A stretch of DNA of 64,000 bases, taken from NCBI GenBank assembly GCA_024516155.1, contig JAJJXM010000010.1, positions 62,001 through 126,000 on the forward strand, written 5' to 3'. Position numbers and translations under genes: made by a program. This DNA is from Pyronema omphalodes. Taxonomy: Eukaryota; Ascomycota; Pezizomycetes; Pezizales; Pyronemataceae. The stretch's first letter is position 1. Each line of letters starts with the position of its first letter. Below are positions 28,326 to 38,227 of this stretch, one piece after another. The notes beneath the pieces were generated by a model that saw only the letters and a list, made by a program, of their open reading frames with translations, made no database searches and had not been told where the DNA came from.

Positions 28326-28396
28326 TGCATCCGTCGGGAATCGAACCCGAGCCAATTGCTTGGAAGGCAATTATGATACCATTTCACCACGGAAGC
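28326..28396 (-). tRNA. tRNA-Gly (anticodon UCC)
   Basis: Read on the minus strand, the 71-base gene begins GCTTCCGTGGTGAAATGG (A box) and carries the anticodon loop CTTCCAA within ATTGC...GCAAT, then the B box GGTTCGATTCC with a perfectly paired T stem (TCGGG/CCCGA), and ends CGGATGCA. The anticodon TCC reads GGA codons. A run of seven T (28316-28322 on the minus strand) follows 3 bases after the gene and suits RNA polymerase III termination. No intron. The acceptor stem has one mismatch, U3-U70; the common fungal form has A3 there. The T-stem pair 49-65 is U-A, a compensated pair. Confidence 0.93.
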
Positions 28397-30887
28397 TTGT
28401 GACAGACTACTTATGTTGCCAATATATCGCAACGTGTACAAAGCACAAATATCGGCTCATCAGTCTCTATGATTCGCAGTCAATACCTTCTGAGAGGATG
28501 GAGCTCCGTTGCTGTGCTTGAACTTACCTGTTTCCTTGGCTTCTTTTCTTCCCCACTCATCCAGTTCAACTGCAGCTTGCAACTCTTTTTGTTTGACTGA
28601 TTAAGTTTGCTTCTTCAGAAGAACGTCTATCTGTGGAGTCTAGGATGCTAGCTCTAATCCTGCTAGTCATGATGCGTTTTTTATTTCTCAGTTTAAACTC
28701 GAGCCTACTATTTTCATTGGTTGTTTGCTCTGCACTTTCCTGGCGATAAGTGTTTTGCCAGTCAATGTTGTAGCACTGGCCCTGTGAGGAGCGTAGGTAT
28801 GAATGCTAATTTCACTCTCAAATGATAGGGTATGTACTTGGTATACTTTCCAATAACCCATATAGCTGTGCTTGCGTATATGGCAGCTCCATATTCAACT
28901 GTATTGCTCTGCACGGCCAGTGCAAAATAAGTTGGTTATTACTTATGTAAATACTACTTCAAGTTGAATTACCAGTCAACTTGATTGATACATGCTCCAG
29001 TTTGAGGACGGCTTTCTTCTGCCCGGTCATTTTGTTTTTTTGGTAGTGTTTCGTATACGATGTGGCCTCGAGCGGGCTACGGTTGAGGGTTTTACAATCA
29101 TTTGAGCTTTGGTGACAATAGGAGCAAAACAGATGATAAATTTCTCCCGAGGCCATTCGTTTGGTGAAACGTGCATATTCAGTGTACTGTGTATCAAGTT
29201 GTACGCTTTTATACCCACGGGCCACGACGCCAGTTGGGATTCCTTTATAGCAAGTCAAACGTTTCTAATGCTGGGGGTAGTTCGCTATGAGGACTCTTTT
29301 CTTCGATGGAATTACAAGCCGGTGGACTGTGGATAGAGACTATCAGTACAAGGATATTGTTTTTCTCTTCGAGACATTCAAACTGTTTATGATGTTAGTC
29401 AGAGCATCGATTACTTTCCATGTTTTGCTTTTAGCGTCCATCACAATCTTTGTCTTTGCCTCTGCGATTATCTACGCTGACGCTACTGTGTATATTGATC
29501 TAGACAGAATTTTTGACGGAGTATTTGGATATGCAGCCATGACTGAAGATATCAACTTTTAAATGTGGTTCACGTGTATTGTTTATTACCCCTTCATGTA
29601 CTTGAAGCTTCTCTCCGTTCCATACCGGTAACGGAGGCTCACATCCGGCAGACCAACGAAGGTCTAATCTTCATAGCATTCTTCCTGTTCGAGATAGAAC
29701 AATTCGAACATTCTCATCGATTCTAAACGTAGGGACTGGCCTTGACTCGAAAAATAAACCACTGGTGGACGGGTGAAAAATCAGGTGTGGACTGGGTAAT
29801 AAGAATATGGTGTCACTGTGAATGTCAAGTAGATGGATCTACGACAGGATTTATCAGCAATTCAACGCTGCTGAAAATATGGCCGTCTGAAAAAATTATG
29901 GCTACAGAATGTGTCGAAGAGATAACGCAGATGATTTACTAGATTGCAGTTATCGCCGTAAGGTGTGAGCAGTTGGAATGAGGACTGGTTATATCATCAA
30001 ACACATAGGCTACCCAATTCTTGGTTTAGTATTAGTGACGTAGATACACGTGCATAAAATGAAGTGAAACAAAATTGTCACCGGTACATAACTATGTGCG
30101 CAGTTCGGTCCCATCATATGATATCACCCTACCCGTCGTCTACCATAAAGATTGGCTCGTGAATACGTAATCAGTTATCATTGCCTCCACAACATGAAAT
30201 ATACTTTGATAATCTCTGGAATTAAACTTAATAAACTTCATTTCATGTTTTCGTCTCTATAATATAATTTATCTGTGGTTGTTGTGGTGAAGGTGATAAT
30301 TGTGGTTCAATTGAGCGAGCTACTCGCGAGCGCGCTCTTGTAAATAATTTATCGATATTCCCTCAGAAACAGCTGTATCCTCTTGAAAATCTGTCTCGAC
30401 GAACTTTATGAACTCTTCTTCTATGTTCTGCTCTCTGGAATGATTCATGCGTGGTTGTTCTGATGGAATCGAGGAGGATATGGGAGGGCGGCGGCCGGAC
30501 GACCAGGAGGACTATCCGACTCACATGTTATCATTTGGTTTTCTAGCCTGTCAGCGACCGGGGATGGTACCAGTCACTACCTTCAGGCACAGGTGGGTTC
30601 AAACCTTCAGGCTACAGCACTGACCAAGGTCGAAGTGCTCCCACTCCTGCACAGCGACCAAAGAACATTCTCGCACGGTCTCATAGTAGCTTGTACGCCA
30701 CAAGCCAATCTCACTTGCCATTCAATTTGAACTGCGCGCAATATAAATTGCCCAATTCCTTCACCCTCTCATTAGATTTCACCACCACACCAGGCGTCCT
30801 CTCTACACTGCGAGCAATAAACCTTCATTAGCTGATCAGTCCCTTGCGCCAGACATTATTCAATCCTGAACTTCAACGCAACACAAC
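28397..30887. other. Gene-poor interval, no supported gene
   Basis: The clearest ORF, 29287-29562 (+, 91 codons), encodes one hydrophobic segment (FHVLLLASITIFVFASAIIY) after a charged start. It could be a small secreted or single-pass protein, but nothing else supports it. From about 30740 the sequence turns pyrimidine-rich with CAAC-rich leader character (30760-30887), like a fungal 5' UTR before the ATG at 30888. Confidence 0.35.
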
Positions 30888-31659
30888 ATGCGCAATTCAT
30901 TCTCCACCTCTTCCAAAGTTACTACCACTACATTGATCATCACAGAAACCATGGCACTTCGCGGTCTCGACTTTCTGTGTCCTCCTTTGGCTGCACTGGA
31001 CTAGTAATTCCCAAGCCAGATATTAGTACTCTGCCTCCAGATGCCAAGTGGCCACAGAGAGGTAGGTAACAACAAGCCCGTGGTTGTCATTGACGATGAT
31101 GATGACAACGATGACAACGAAGGGGACAACTCAGATCTACCGAAAATGAGATAACTCAAAGAATTGGAAATACAATGGAATGACAAAAACCAAAAATGTC
31201 AAGCAAAGAATTGCTCCAACGCTTCTGGAAAAGTACACAGTGTGCCAATGAACAGTCTGTAGACGACGAGTTCGGAGATCTAAGATGGCTTTGCCGTGTG
31301 GTACCTAGTGGTTCGGATAGTGAACCCTAGGCGCAAGGAGATATTCACATGACTCAGTGCCTGTAAGTTTTCATTCCTTTTTCAAATAACCTAGAAAACA
31401 TTTACTGATTTTTTTTTTTTGAATAGCGCCAGGCTCAGTTCTTGCTCCGGAAGACACGAACCATATTTCATTTCGAAAGAGGAATATGAAGAAGAAGATA
31501 TGGCTCGGGTAATAAGAGAGACAACGAAGATGAACGTCATCACAAGAAGTGCCGCCACCGTATTCTCTGTGGATTAATGAAGGGTCTTGTCCGTGCTGCA
31601 GCAACTTCAACCGTGTCAGTAACTGTCTGCATTTTATGGAGACCGTGGCGGAAGAGACC
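30888..31659 (+). pseudogene. Possible decayed gene upstream of the tandem array
   Basis: After a promoter-like leader, an ATG at 30888 opens 38 codons rich in Ser/Thr (MRNSFSTSSKVTTTTLIITE) to a TAG near 31003. About 50 bases on, another frame reads NNKPVVVIDDDDDNDDNEGD to a TAA at about 31152-31154. Such an acidic stretch looks coding. No splice pair that I can find joins the pieces or links them to the repeats that begin at about 31660. This may be a dead gene or one whose exons I cannot assemble. Confidence 0.3.
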
Positions 31660-32370
31660 GACTGTTTCCCTCTGCAACAAAGTTCCATACAGTCAAAAGC
31701 GGCCCCAGCTTGTACATGAACGATGAGGATTTTATGGTGAACACGGTAGAGGAGATCGACTGTTTTCTTTTGCAACAAGGTTTGGTACAGTCAAAAGTGG
31801 GCCTCAACTTGTACATGAATAATGGGATTTTGCGGAGGCAGTGGCGGAAGAGACCGACGGTTTCTTTCCGCAACAAGGTTTCGTACAGTCAAAAGTGAAC
31901 CTCAACTCAAATATGAAGGATTGGTCTCTTATGGAGAACGTGGAGGAGGAGATCGACGGTTTTCTTCTGCAACAAGGGTTTCTACAGTTAAAAGTGGGCC
32001 CCCATTTGTACATGAATGGTGAGGATTTTATGGTGAATACGGTAGAGGAGATCGACGGTTTTCTTCTGCAACAAAGTTCCATACAGTCAAAAGCGGCCCC
32101 AACTTGTACATGAGCGATGGGGATTTTATGGTGAATATGGTAGAGGAGATCGACGGTTTTCTTCTGCAACAAGATTTTCTACAGTCAAAAGCGGGCCTCA
32201 ACTTGTATCTGAATGTTGGAGGATTTTATGGAGAACGTGGAGGAGGAGATCGACGGTTTTCTTCTGCAAAAAGGCTTCCTACAGTCAAAAGTGGACCCAA
32301 ACTGAAATATAAAGGATTGAGTCTCTTAAGGAGAACGCGGAGGAGGAGATCGATGGTTTTCTTCTGCGCC
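31660..32370 (+). repeat. Tandem array of seven units of 98-100 bases with coding-like content
   Basis: Units begin at the word GAC(T/G)GTTT at 31660, 31758, 31856, 31955, 32054, 32152 and 32252, with an eighth partial start at 32352, giving spacings of 98, 98, 99, 99, 98, 100 and 100. Each unit holds CTGCAACAA, then TACAGTCAAAAG, then usually TTGTACATGAA, then GGAGATC. There are two end types: ATGGTGAATACGGTAGAGG and ATGGAGAACGTGGAGGAGG. In the 99-base units the plus frame reads VEEIDGFLLQQG...QSK...LYMN...DFMVN. Units that are not a multiple of three shift the frame, so no continuous ORF spans the array. It is either a minisatellite or the relic of a repeat-bearing gene. Confidence 0.8.
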
Positions 32371-33518
32371 TGTGAATTAAGAGGACGAGTGGGCGAAACT
32401 CGTGGCCAGATATCATTTCGTCGGGATAACCATGTTTGTGGCTGGAGCAAGCTGGTTCGACGACGCAAACGACGAATTGGTATGCACAATCTCGTAATCC
32501 AGTGCTCATATCATACTAATTAGCTGCATAGGTTCCTGATTTTGATCATCGTTTTCAAGGATATGGGTCTCTGGGAGATGGATATTAGAGCTCCAAAGAG
32601 ACTTAATGCCGGTATGGAAAGTTGACGAGGCATGATGAAGCTGGCTATGATTACGTGCCTAACTAACCTGAAGAGGAAGAGAAACTGTGACATTGGAGAG
32701 GTACAGAAGAATCAAATCATAAACAGTATGTTCGATACAAAAGCCGCGAAGAAGGCTAATCTTAGAGTGCGTGAAATTTGGAGATTATTGAACATTGCGA
32801 TGAAGACGTTTTAGAGTAGATGGAGGTTTGTGATGAATTTAAAGGCAAGAATACGGATTTTATCTTAGAATAAATTACAAGAATTCTTCGGCAATAAAAC
32901 CCTCTCTTTAATTATCGATTGTGATTAGATTTCTGCTGCTCTTTCCGCTTGAATTATCTTCCTGCCCGGAGACAGTTGCCGGTATCCCTCCGCCTATGTG
33001 CAACCCAGACTTCTCTATCATCACCCTGTGAGCTTGGTAGCTTTAGGAGCGGAAATGTGAACCTTTGAAATATGATCTATCCGTTCAACTATTAACATTT
33101 GATACAGATACATTAATCGTTCAGCAGTTCCTCCGTCATGTCTTTCATTATTCGACAGTCTATATAACTGCTTAATTTTCTGCGCCCTCTATTTTTTTCA
33201 TTCCCTGTAAATGATACCATAAGAAGCACTCTTCCACTGTCAAAATTGTTCCCCGGCAGTATATCTTGTTCCTTCGTCTTCTCGATAATGCACTTCAGAA
33301 TACCGTGCGCATTCCGTGCTACCCGCTGGCATCTGCCTCTTCGCTACTTTCACAAATGCTGCCTTTCTCTAACTAGAGATAGAAATGCTCCTTGAAAGAG
33401 TGCCAACTCTTTGGAGTCCATGCGTGATGGAAGGTCATGGTTGTAGAGGGTCTGTCCCCATGGTATTCAAAGTCCACAAAAGTGCACCAACACTCCCGAA
33501 TACTTCTTTAGGCAACGG
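32371..33518. other. Intergenic after the tandem array
   Basis: The ORF reading on from the array ends at 32523. A 60-codon ORF at 32632-32814 is Lys-rich and unrecognised. From 32880 to 33518 there is nothing I can support; it includes the 3' flank of the minus-strand gene. Confidence 0.4.
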
Positions 33519-34685
33519 TCATGGCGACAGAATATCCATCTGTACATTATTTCTTGAAGGCTCGAAGATGGTAGCTCGTCTTGATTCCCGAGTGGTAGCT
33601 GGCCGAGGCGACAAACCCGTTATCACAACACTATCAGACGTTTCGAAAAACGAGCCGCGCCGCAGTGATAGTGGTTCGAGCAATTCAGAAAAATCGTCAA
33701 AATCGTCATCGTAGTCACTGCAACTGCTGATTGATTGTGCAGATCTGAATCGTGGTGTATCTGGGTCGGGGGGTCCTAGTGCACCCGACATGAAAACTTT
33801 AGGCGCGGGTCTAGAAGGCGGTCGTGAGTGACGATGCTGCTTGCGATTTTGAGTACTTTGGTCGCCTTGTTCGGGTTCATATACCGGAGTGACTTCGTTG
33901 TTGGTATTGTTACTAGGAGTGCTGGTGCGTCTGGTGCCTAGTTGTACTTGTGTAGATGCAGTTCTTGAAAGAGATTCACCAGACAGAGCGGCTTCAAGTC
34001 CATCCGCAAAGCGCGAAAGTGAGAATCGTGATCGACTTTTTCCGGAGCTTTTGCTGGATCTATCATCTTCTCTTGACTGTTGTTGCTGACGTGAGTTGTT
34101 GTTGGTCGGTAGTTTCTGAATATTTGGGGACTGGGGTGAAGATGAAGCTTCAGCTGCTGTATTTGCTGCAGCTTCGCGGTTGCGGTCCATAACCACCCCG
34201 ACCATTTTTCGAAACTAGGAAGATAGAGAAGAACGTTAGTACTTGTTATTATTGATTTCACGATCAACAAATAAATAAGGACTTACCATGCTGGGATCCG
34301 GTGAAGATTCTCTAAGGGTACGAATATCTGTGGTGGTGTTTTGACGGATGTCGACGTAGGTAAGAGAAGTGTTGTCAGAATGTAAGACAAAATGTATAGT
34401 GGCACATTTATGTAGAGGTGTTGCTTTGGTGTAAAGATCCCACCGGTGATTCCAATGATCTGCACCAGGAACGAAATGGCAGCGAATAAGACGCAGAAAG
34501 TGCTGCATTAAACTCAGTTGTACAACCGATGAGCTCCGAGGTGCGGATCTCATCGCATACGGCGGAGGTTCTCTATGGTGTATGGTGAACCCTGACCGCG
34601 CCAACAACATGCATCTTGCAATGATTAATGTCGATTTCTTAATCGTGGTTGCAGAATCTTGGCGCCCCGCATTATCTGCGGGCAT
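33519..34685 (-). CDS. Uncharacterised fungal protein, Ser-rich with an acidic patch
   Basis: Exons 34685-34287 and 34214-33519 give 364 residues; the GTAAGT donor and TTCCTAG acceptor are good, and an in-frame TAG lies just upstream of the ATG. The N-terminal third (about 60-135) looks folded: HFLRLIRCHFVPGADHWNHR, then LYTKATPLHKCATIHFVLHS and DIRTLRESSPDPSM. The rest is disordered, with a QQQQ run, RSRFSLSRFADGLEAAL, Ser/Pro-rich text and the acidic DYDDDFDDFSELLEPL (about 300). I do not recognise a family. The disordered C-terminus with many Ser and Arg suggests a phosphorylated regulatory or scaffold protein, but that is guesswork. Confidence 0.65.
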
Positions 34686-35979
34686 AGGGCTTGGAGAACC
34701 CTAGACTAAGTGTTGAGTGACGAAAATAAGCACGAAAATCCTTTCCAAAGCCTATTCAGCCATATTTTGAGTGTGTAGAAGCCCGGATATTCATATTCCT
34801 CATCACGCGTGTCGTGTACTACCCGAGAACCGGAAGATAATTATTTGTAGGATGTACCGATCCGACCATTTATGCCAAGGATCATGATAGCTGCATGGAA
34901 CAAAGACTTCAGTCAAACTCGAGAAAGTCTATAAATGTTTTACATTCTGCAAGTAATGTACAGATGGATCTATGTGGCGTTAGTGCACGACTCCAATGAT
35001 ATGCAGTGTTGAACTTTAAGAGTCGATGCCCATAAGTGCCTAGCAAACGGCATAATACCTTGCGTCTCATCACAGAAGCGCATATAAGACAAGACCAGGA
35101 GACTCGCAAGAGGCTTAGGATTGATGTCTTTACCAGAGAGACAGTAATGGGGAAAATCCACAACAGAGAAGCAGCAGGATAATAATGGTGAGGGCCTTGG
35201 GAATTTGAAGGGCCGGCACGCGAACGTAAAATGCACCCTTGATGCACCACGTAAGTCTTCTAAGATGCTAAAACAACAGTTCGGGCCATGACATGATATA
35301 CCGCCGCCCTTCCCGTCGCGGGATTCTCCAAATAACTGTTGTCTTACCTCAGCTTCTGTACCTTAATTATGACTATATTTTACCAGCTTTCCCGCCAACT
35401 CCGCCGCGGCGTCAAACCTACAACTCGATTCATGGCCTTTCTGTGGAAATATTCTTCGGCATTACTTGCTAATTTGTACAGTCAACCATGTGATCTCTCT
35501 GTAATAAATTCCCCGCTAGTGTGGACCCGGGCCACCAGTTTTCACATTTCCAGAAGCTCCACTTGTTATCAGCGAATTATAGAATCTAGTTATCAGTTGT
35601 GCTAATATACGGCCGATGTTTGTACTGCTAAGTGTGTATAAATATCGGCAGCCAGAGTATGCCAAAAAGATAAAGTCAGGTCCTGAAATCTATCTCATCG
35701 CCTTCGTCGTCCTTCATTGTGGAATGCTAAAGATTCTATCATATCCCGAGCCCAGTATTCTCTCAAGCCAAACGAACAAGGACCCAAAATCGTCAAAAAT
35801 AACAATATCTGCTCATACCCCAATCTTATAGCTCTCTAGATCCAAACTTCATGTCCAATTCCTGCCCTCTTCCCTCAACAAGCTTCACAAAGATAGGCCA
35901 TTCCTCCCTTCCTATTATATGGAGAATACTACATCGATAAATTGGCAGCAAAGCTATATTGAAAACTTCATGAAGCTCT
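34686..35979. other. Intergenic, no supported gene
   Basis: ORFs at 34909-35250(-), 35339-35605(+) and 35616-35831(+) show no domain or splice context. The first few hundred bases should contain the promoter of the minus-strand gene. Confidence 0.4.
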
Positions 35980-36384
35980 CTATGGTCCGTTTAAGAATGT
36001 GGTATGGACCGAACCGCATGCCATGGTCCCGTCCAGTCCGCCGGACCAAAAGACTGGTCGGGACTGTGAATGACGGCGGAACTGCAGGACTACTTAGTAA
36101 GACTTCGAGTGTAGTTATTGTGTATAGTATTCACGTTCCCGGGAGATCATCAGCTAAAGGAGACTCAAATGTCCGTTCTAAGGGCCATGAACTGTGGTTG
36201 AGGTAAGTCACATGCGAGTGACTGCACATGACTACGTATGACCGGCGTCATCGTCGACTAGTCACTTACGAGCGGTCCAGTTCGTGGTATTTGAAAAACT
36301 ATTAGTCTGGGTCCTGCTGTAAGCCTAGACCTTGATTATAGTCTGGCCTTATCCATAGCGAAGACTGGACTAAATGGACCGTAG
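35980..36384. mobile_element. Possible TIR element (about 405 bases)
   Basis: The left end CTATGGTCCGTTTAAG (35980-35995) is matched by the inverted right end, which reads CTACGGTCCATTTAG (36370-36384 reverse complement), with two transitions and one gap. Inside are several GGTCC/GGACC and AGTCC words in both orientations. TA dinucleotides at both ends would suit a TA target site. Only one copy is seen in the window, so this is tentative. Confidence 0.35.
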
Positions 36385-37969
36385 AACATTCTGAAATGCC
36401 ATTGGGTAATAAGATCGATCCGGACCACCTTAGCGACTGCTAACAACCGAACAATCGAAAACGTGCACATTCTCTTTGTCTAATGCTCCCTCAATTAATC
36501 TTTACGGTAGCGATTGCAAGTAGTGGAAGCTTCTAAACATGCATTGCCTCGGTTTAAGAGACTAACTTGAGAATAAAATTAGCGCGGCCAATCCCAAAGG
36601 ACCTTCAATCGCCCCATAGCCTGGGACGCCAACTGTCCACGTCTCTGAAGGCGGTGATGATGAAACTCAAATACGGCAAATGAATGATAGGGAACCAACA
36701 CCCACTAAATCTTTAAGGATCATTGGAATACGTAGTCTAGATATTCCCATCTTAGTAGTAGCGGGTATGTGCATATTGTATTAACATTGATCAGCATTTT
36801 TTTTTTTCATCGTGAATGGAATTTAAACCCGTCCCAATATATGCAGTTGTAATGCGTTGACAAGAAATCCTCCCACAATAACCCTCCGCAAATCCTCCTC
36901 AGCAACAGATACAATCATTATATACCTAAGTGATCGAAGCTTAATTGTATATTTGAGTTGTCTCTTGCTTTTCTGCAGGAATCCTTATGTCAATCTTGAT
37001 TGATATACAATGTATTAACGACTAACTTCTCTTCCACGGAGACTGAAGACCACTTGATCCGCGGATGGAAAAAACACCAACCCCTGTTCTGGATACGATA
37101 ATCTTTCAATTGCATTATTCCAGAGATAGCCATGCAAAATAAAGAAATGTGCAATACTGAACCCGATGACATTAGTCACATTACTCCTTACTACGCAACA
37201 TCCAATCCAGTATCACCTAAATCGTAAACACAATCAGGCGTCGCCGAACCCATTATCTTAGGCTTTCATCCATACACACGATACATAGCTAATTTAGTGC
37301 CAAAATACTTGCAACGATATCTTCTGATAACAAGACTTCATACGCTTTCGCATATCTGTGATAATTTAATCACTAATCACCGCATCATCTGGCCTATGAG
37401 ATTATTCCAGTCACTATAACACCCGAGGCAACAATCCGGCAGTGAAGGAAGTCAAGATAGTCCTGGCAATGCTGGCAATGCTGGCAGTATAGTATGTCAA
37501 TATCCCGATATTCAACTTCTCTGCAGTTGAGTTATACTGGGTTAAATAACGTCTTTGAAAGTCTATTCTTACATGGCATCATCAACTTCGAAGCGATTAC
37601 CCCAAGAATTAGCTTTGCTCGAAGCAAAAGTAATCAATGCCCACTAATTTACCGGAACCCAGTTTGGTTTATATCGCGCTCGGATCGGTATCGATAACTT
37701 CTGTCAGTGGATATCATACTGAACAAGTGACCCAGGTATTCTTAAGCGCTCGGAGTGTTTACATTTAGTCAAATGTAACGGAAAAGTTCCCAATGATGAA
37801 TAAATGCACCAGACAATGTGGATGGATATCAATCCCCAGAGTATGGAAAGTTTGAGCAAAGAGTTCATAGGCCCCATTCCATTTCCTGCGTCAAAGTTTA
37901 AATAAGCAAGCAAGCGAGAGTATATTGAAACTTGATTCCACAGTGCGCTTGATCACTGATCATTTAGGC
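36385..37969. other. Intergenic, AT-rich, no supported gene
   Basis: Small ORFs only (36990-37172, 37494-37697, 37704-37913). A short run of GCTGGCAAT repeats lies at 37467-37487. Confidence 0.4.
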
Positions 37970-38227
37970 TTAAAGTATCCCGAGAAGATATATTAACCGA
38001 CGTCGGATGACACATCTAATGCCCGATATTGTGGATATTTTCAGACTTGGAGGATCTGTAGGAGATGGCGGAATCCTCGCACTAATAGATGAAGGGCTCC
38101 CTTCAGTATCCACCAGGTTGGCAACTGTTCTCCCGAATGATTGTTTTTTTTTCCCCAGATTCTCGTTGATGTTACCTCCAGACTTTATTTCTCTCTTGTA
38201 GATCTCTAGTAACTTTTCGTTGGCCAT
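37970..38227 (-). CDS. Hypothetical small protein
   Basis: An 85-codon ORF reads MANEKLLEIYKREIKSGG at the start, then a Lys-rich linker, a Ser/Pro-rich middle (SISARIPPSPTDPPS) and a basic end (CVIRRRLIYLLGIL). The 51 bases after GGA (GTAACATC ... GAACAG) are bounded like an intron and are a multiple of three, so the product could be 85 or 68 residues. The protein-like wording is the only support; I recognise no family. Confidence 0.3.
   Translation of the reverse strand: MANEKLLEIYKREIKSGGNINENLGKKKQSFGRTVANLVDTEGSPSSISARIPPSPTDPPSLKISTISGIRCVIRRRLIYLLGIL

Noticed and set aside
28397..28620. Minus-strand coding-like piece (ELQAAVELDEWGRKEAKETG) next to the tRNA
   Set aside because: Open for only about 46 codons between stops, with no partner exon; too short to support.
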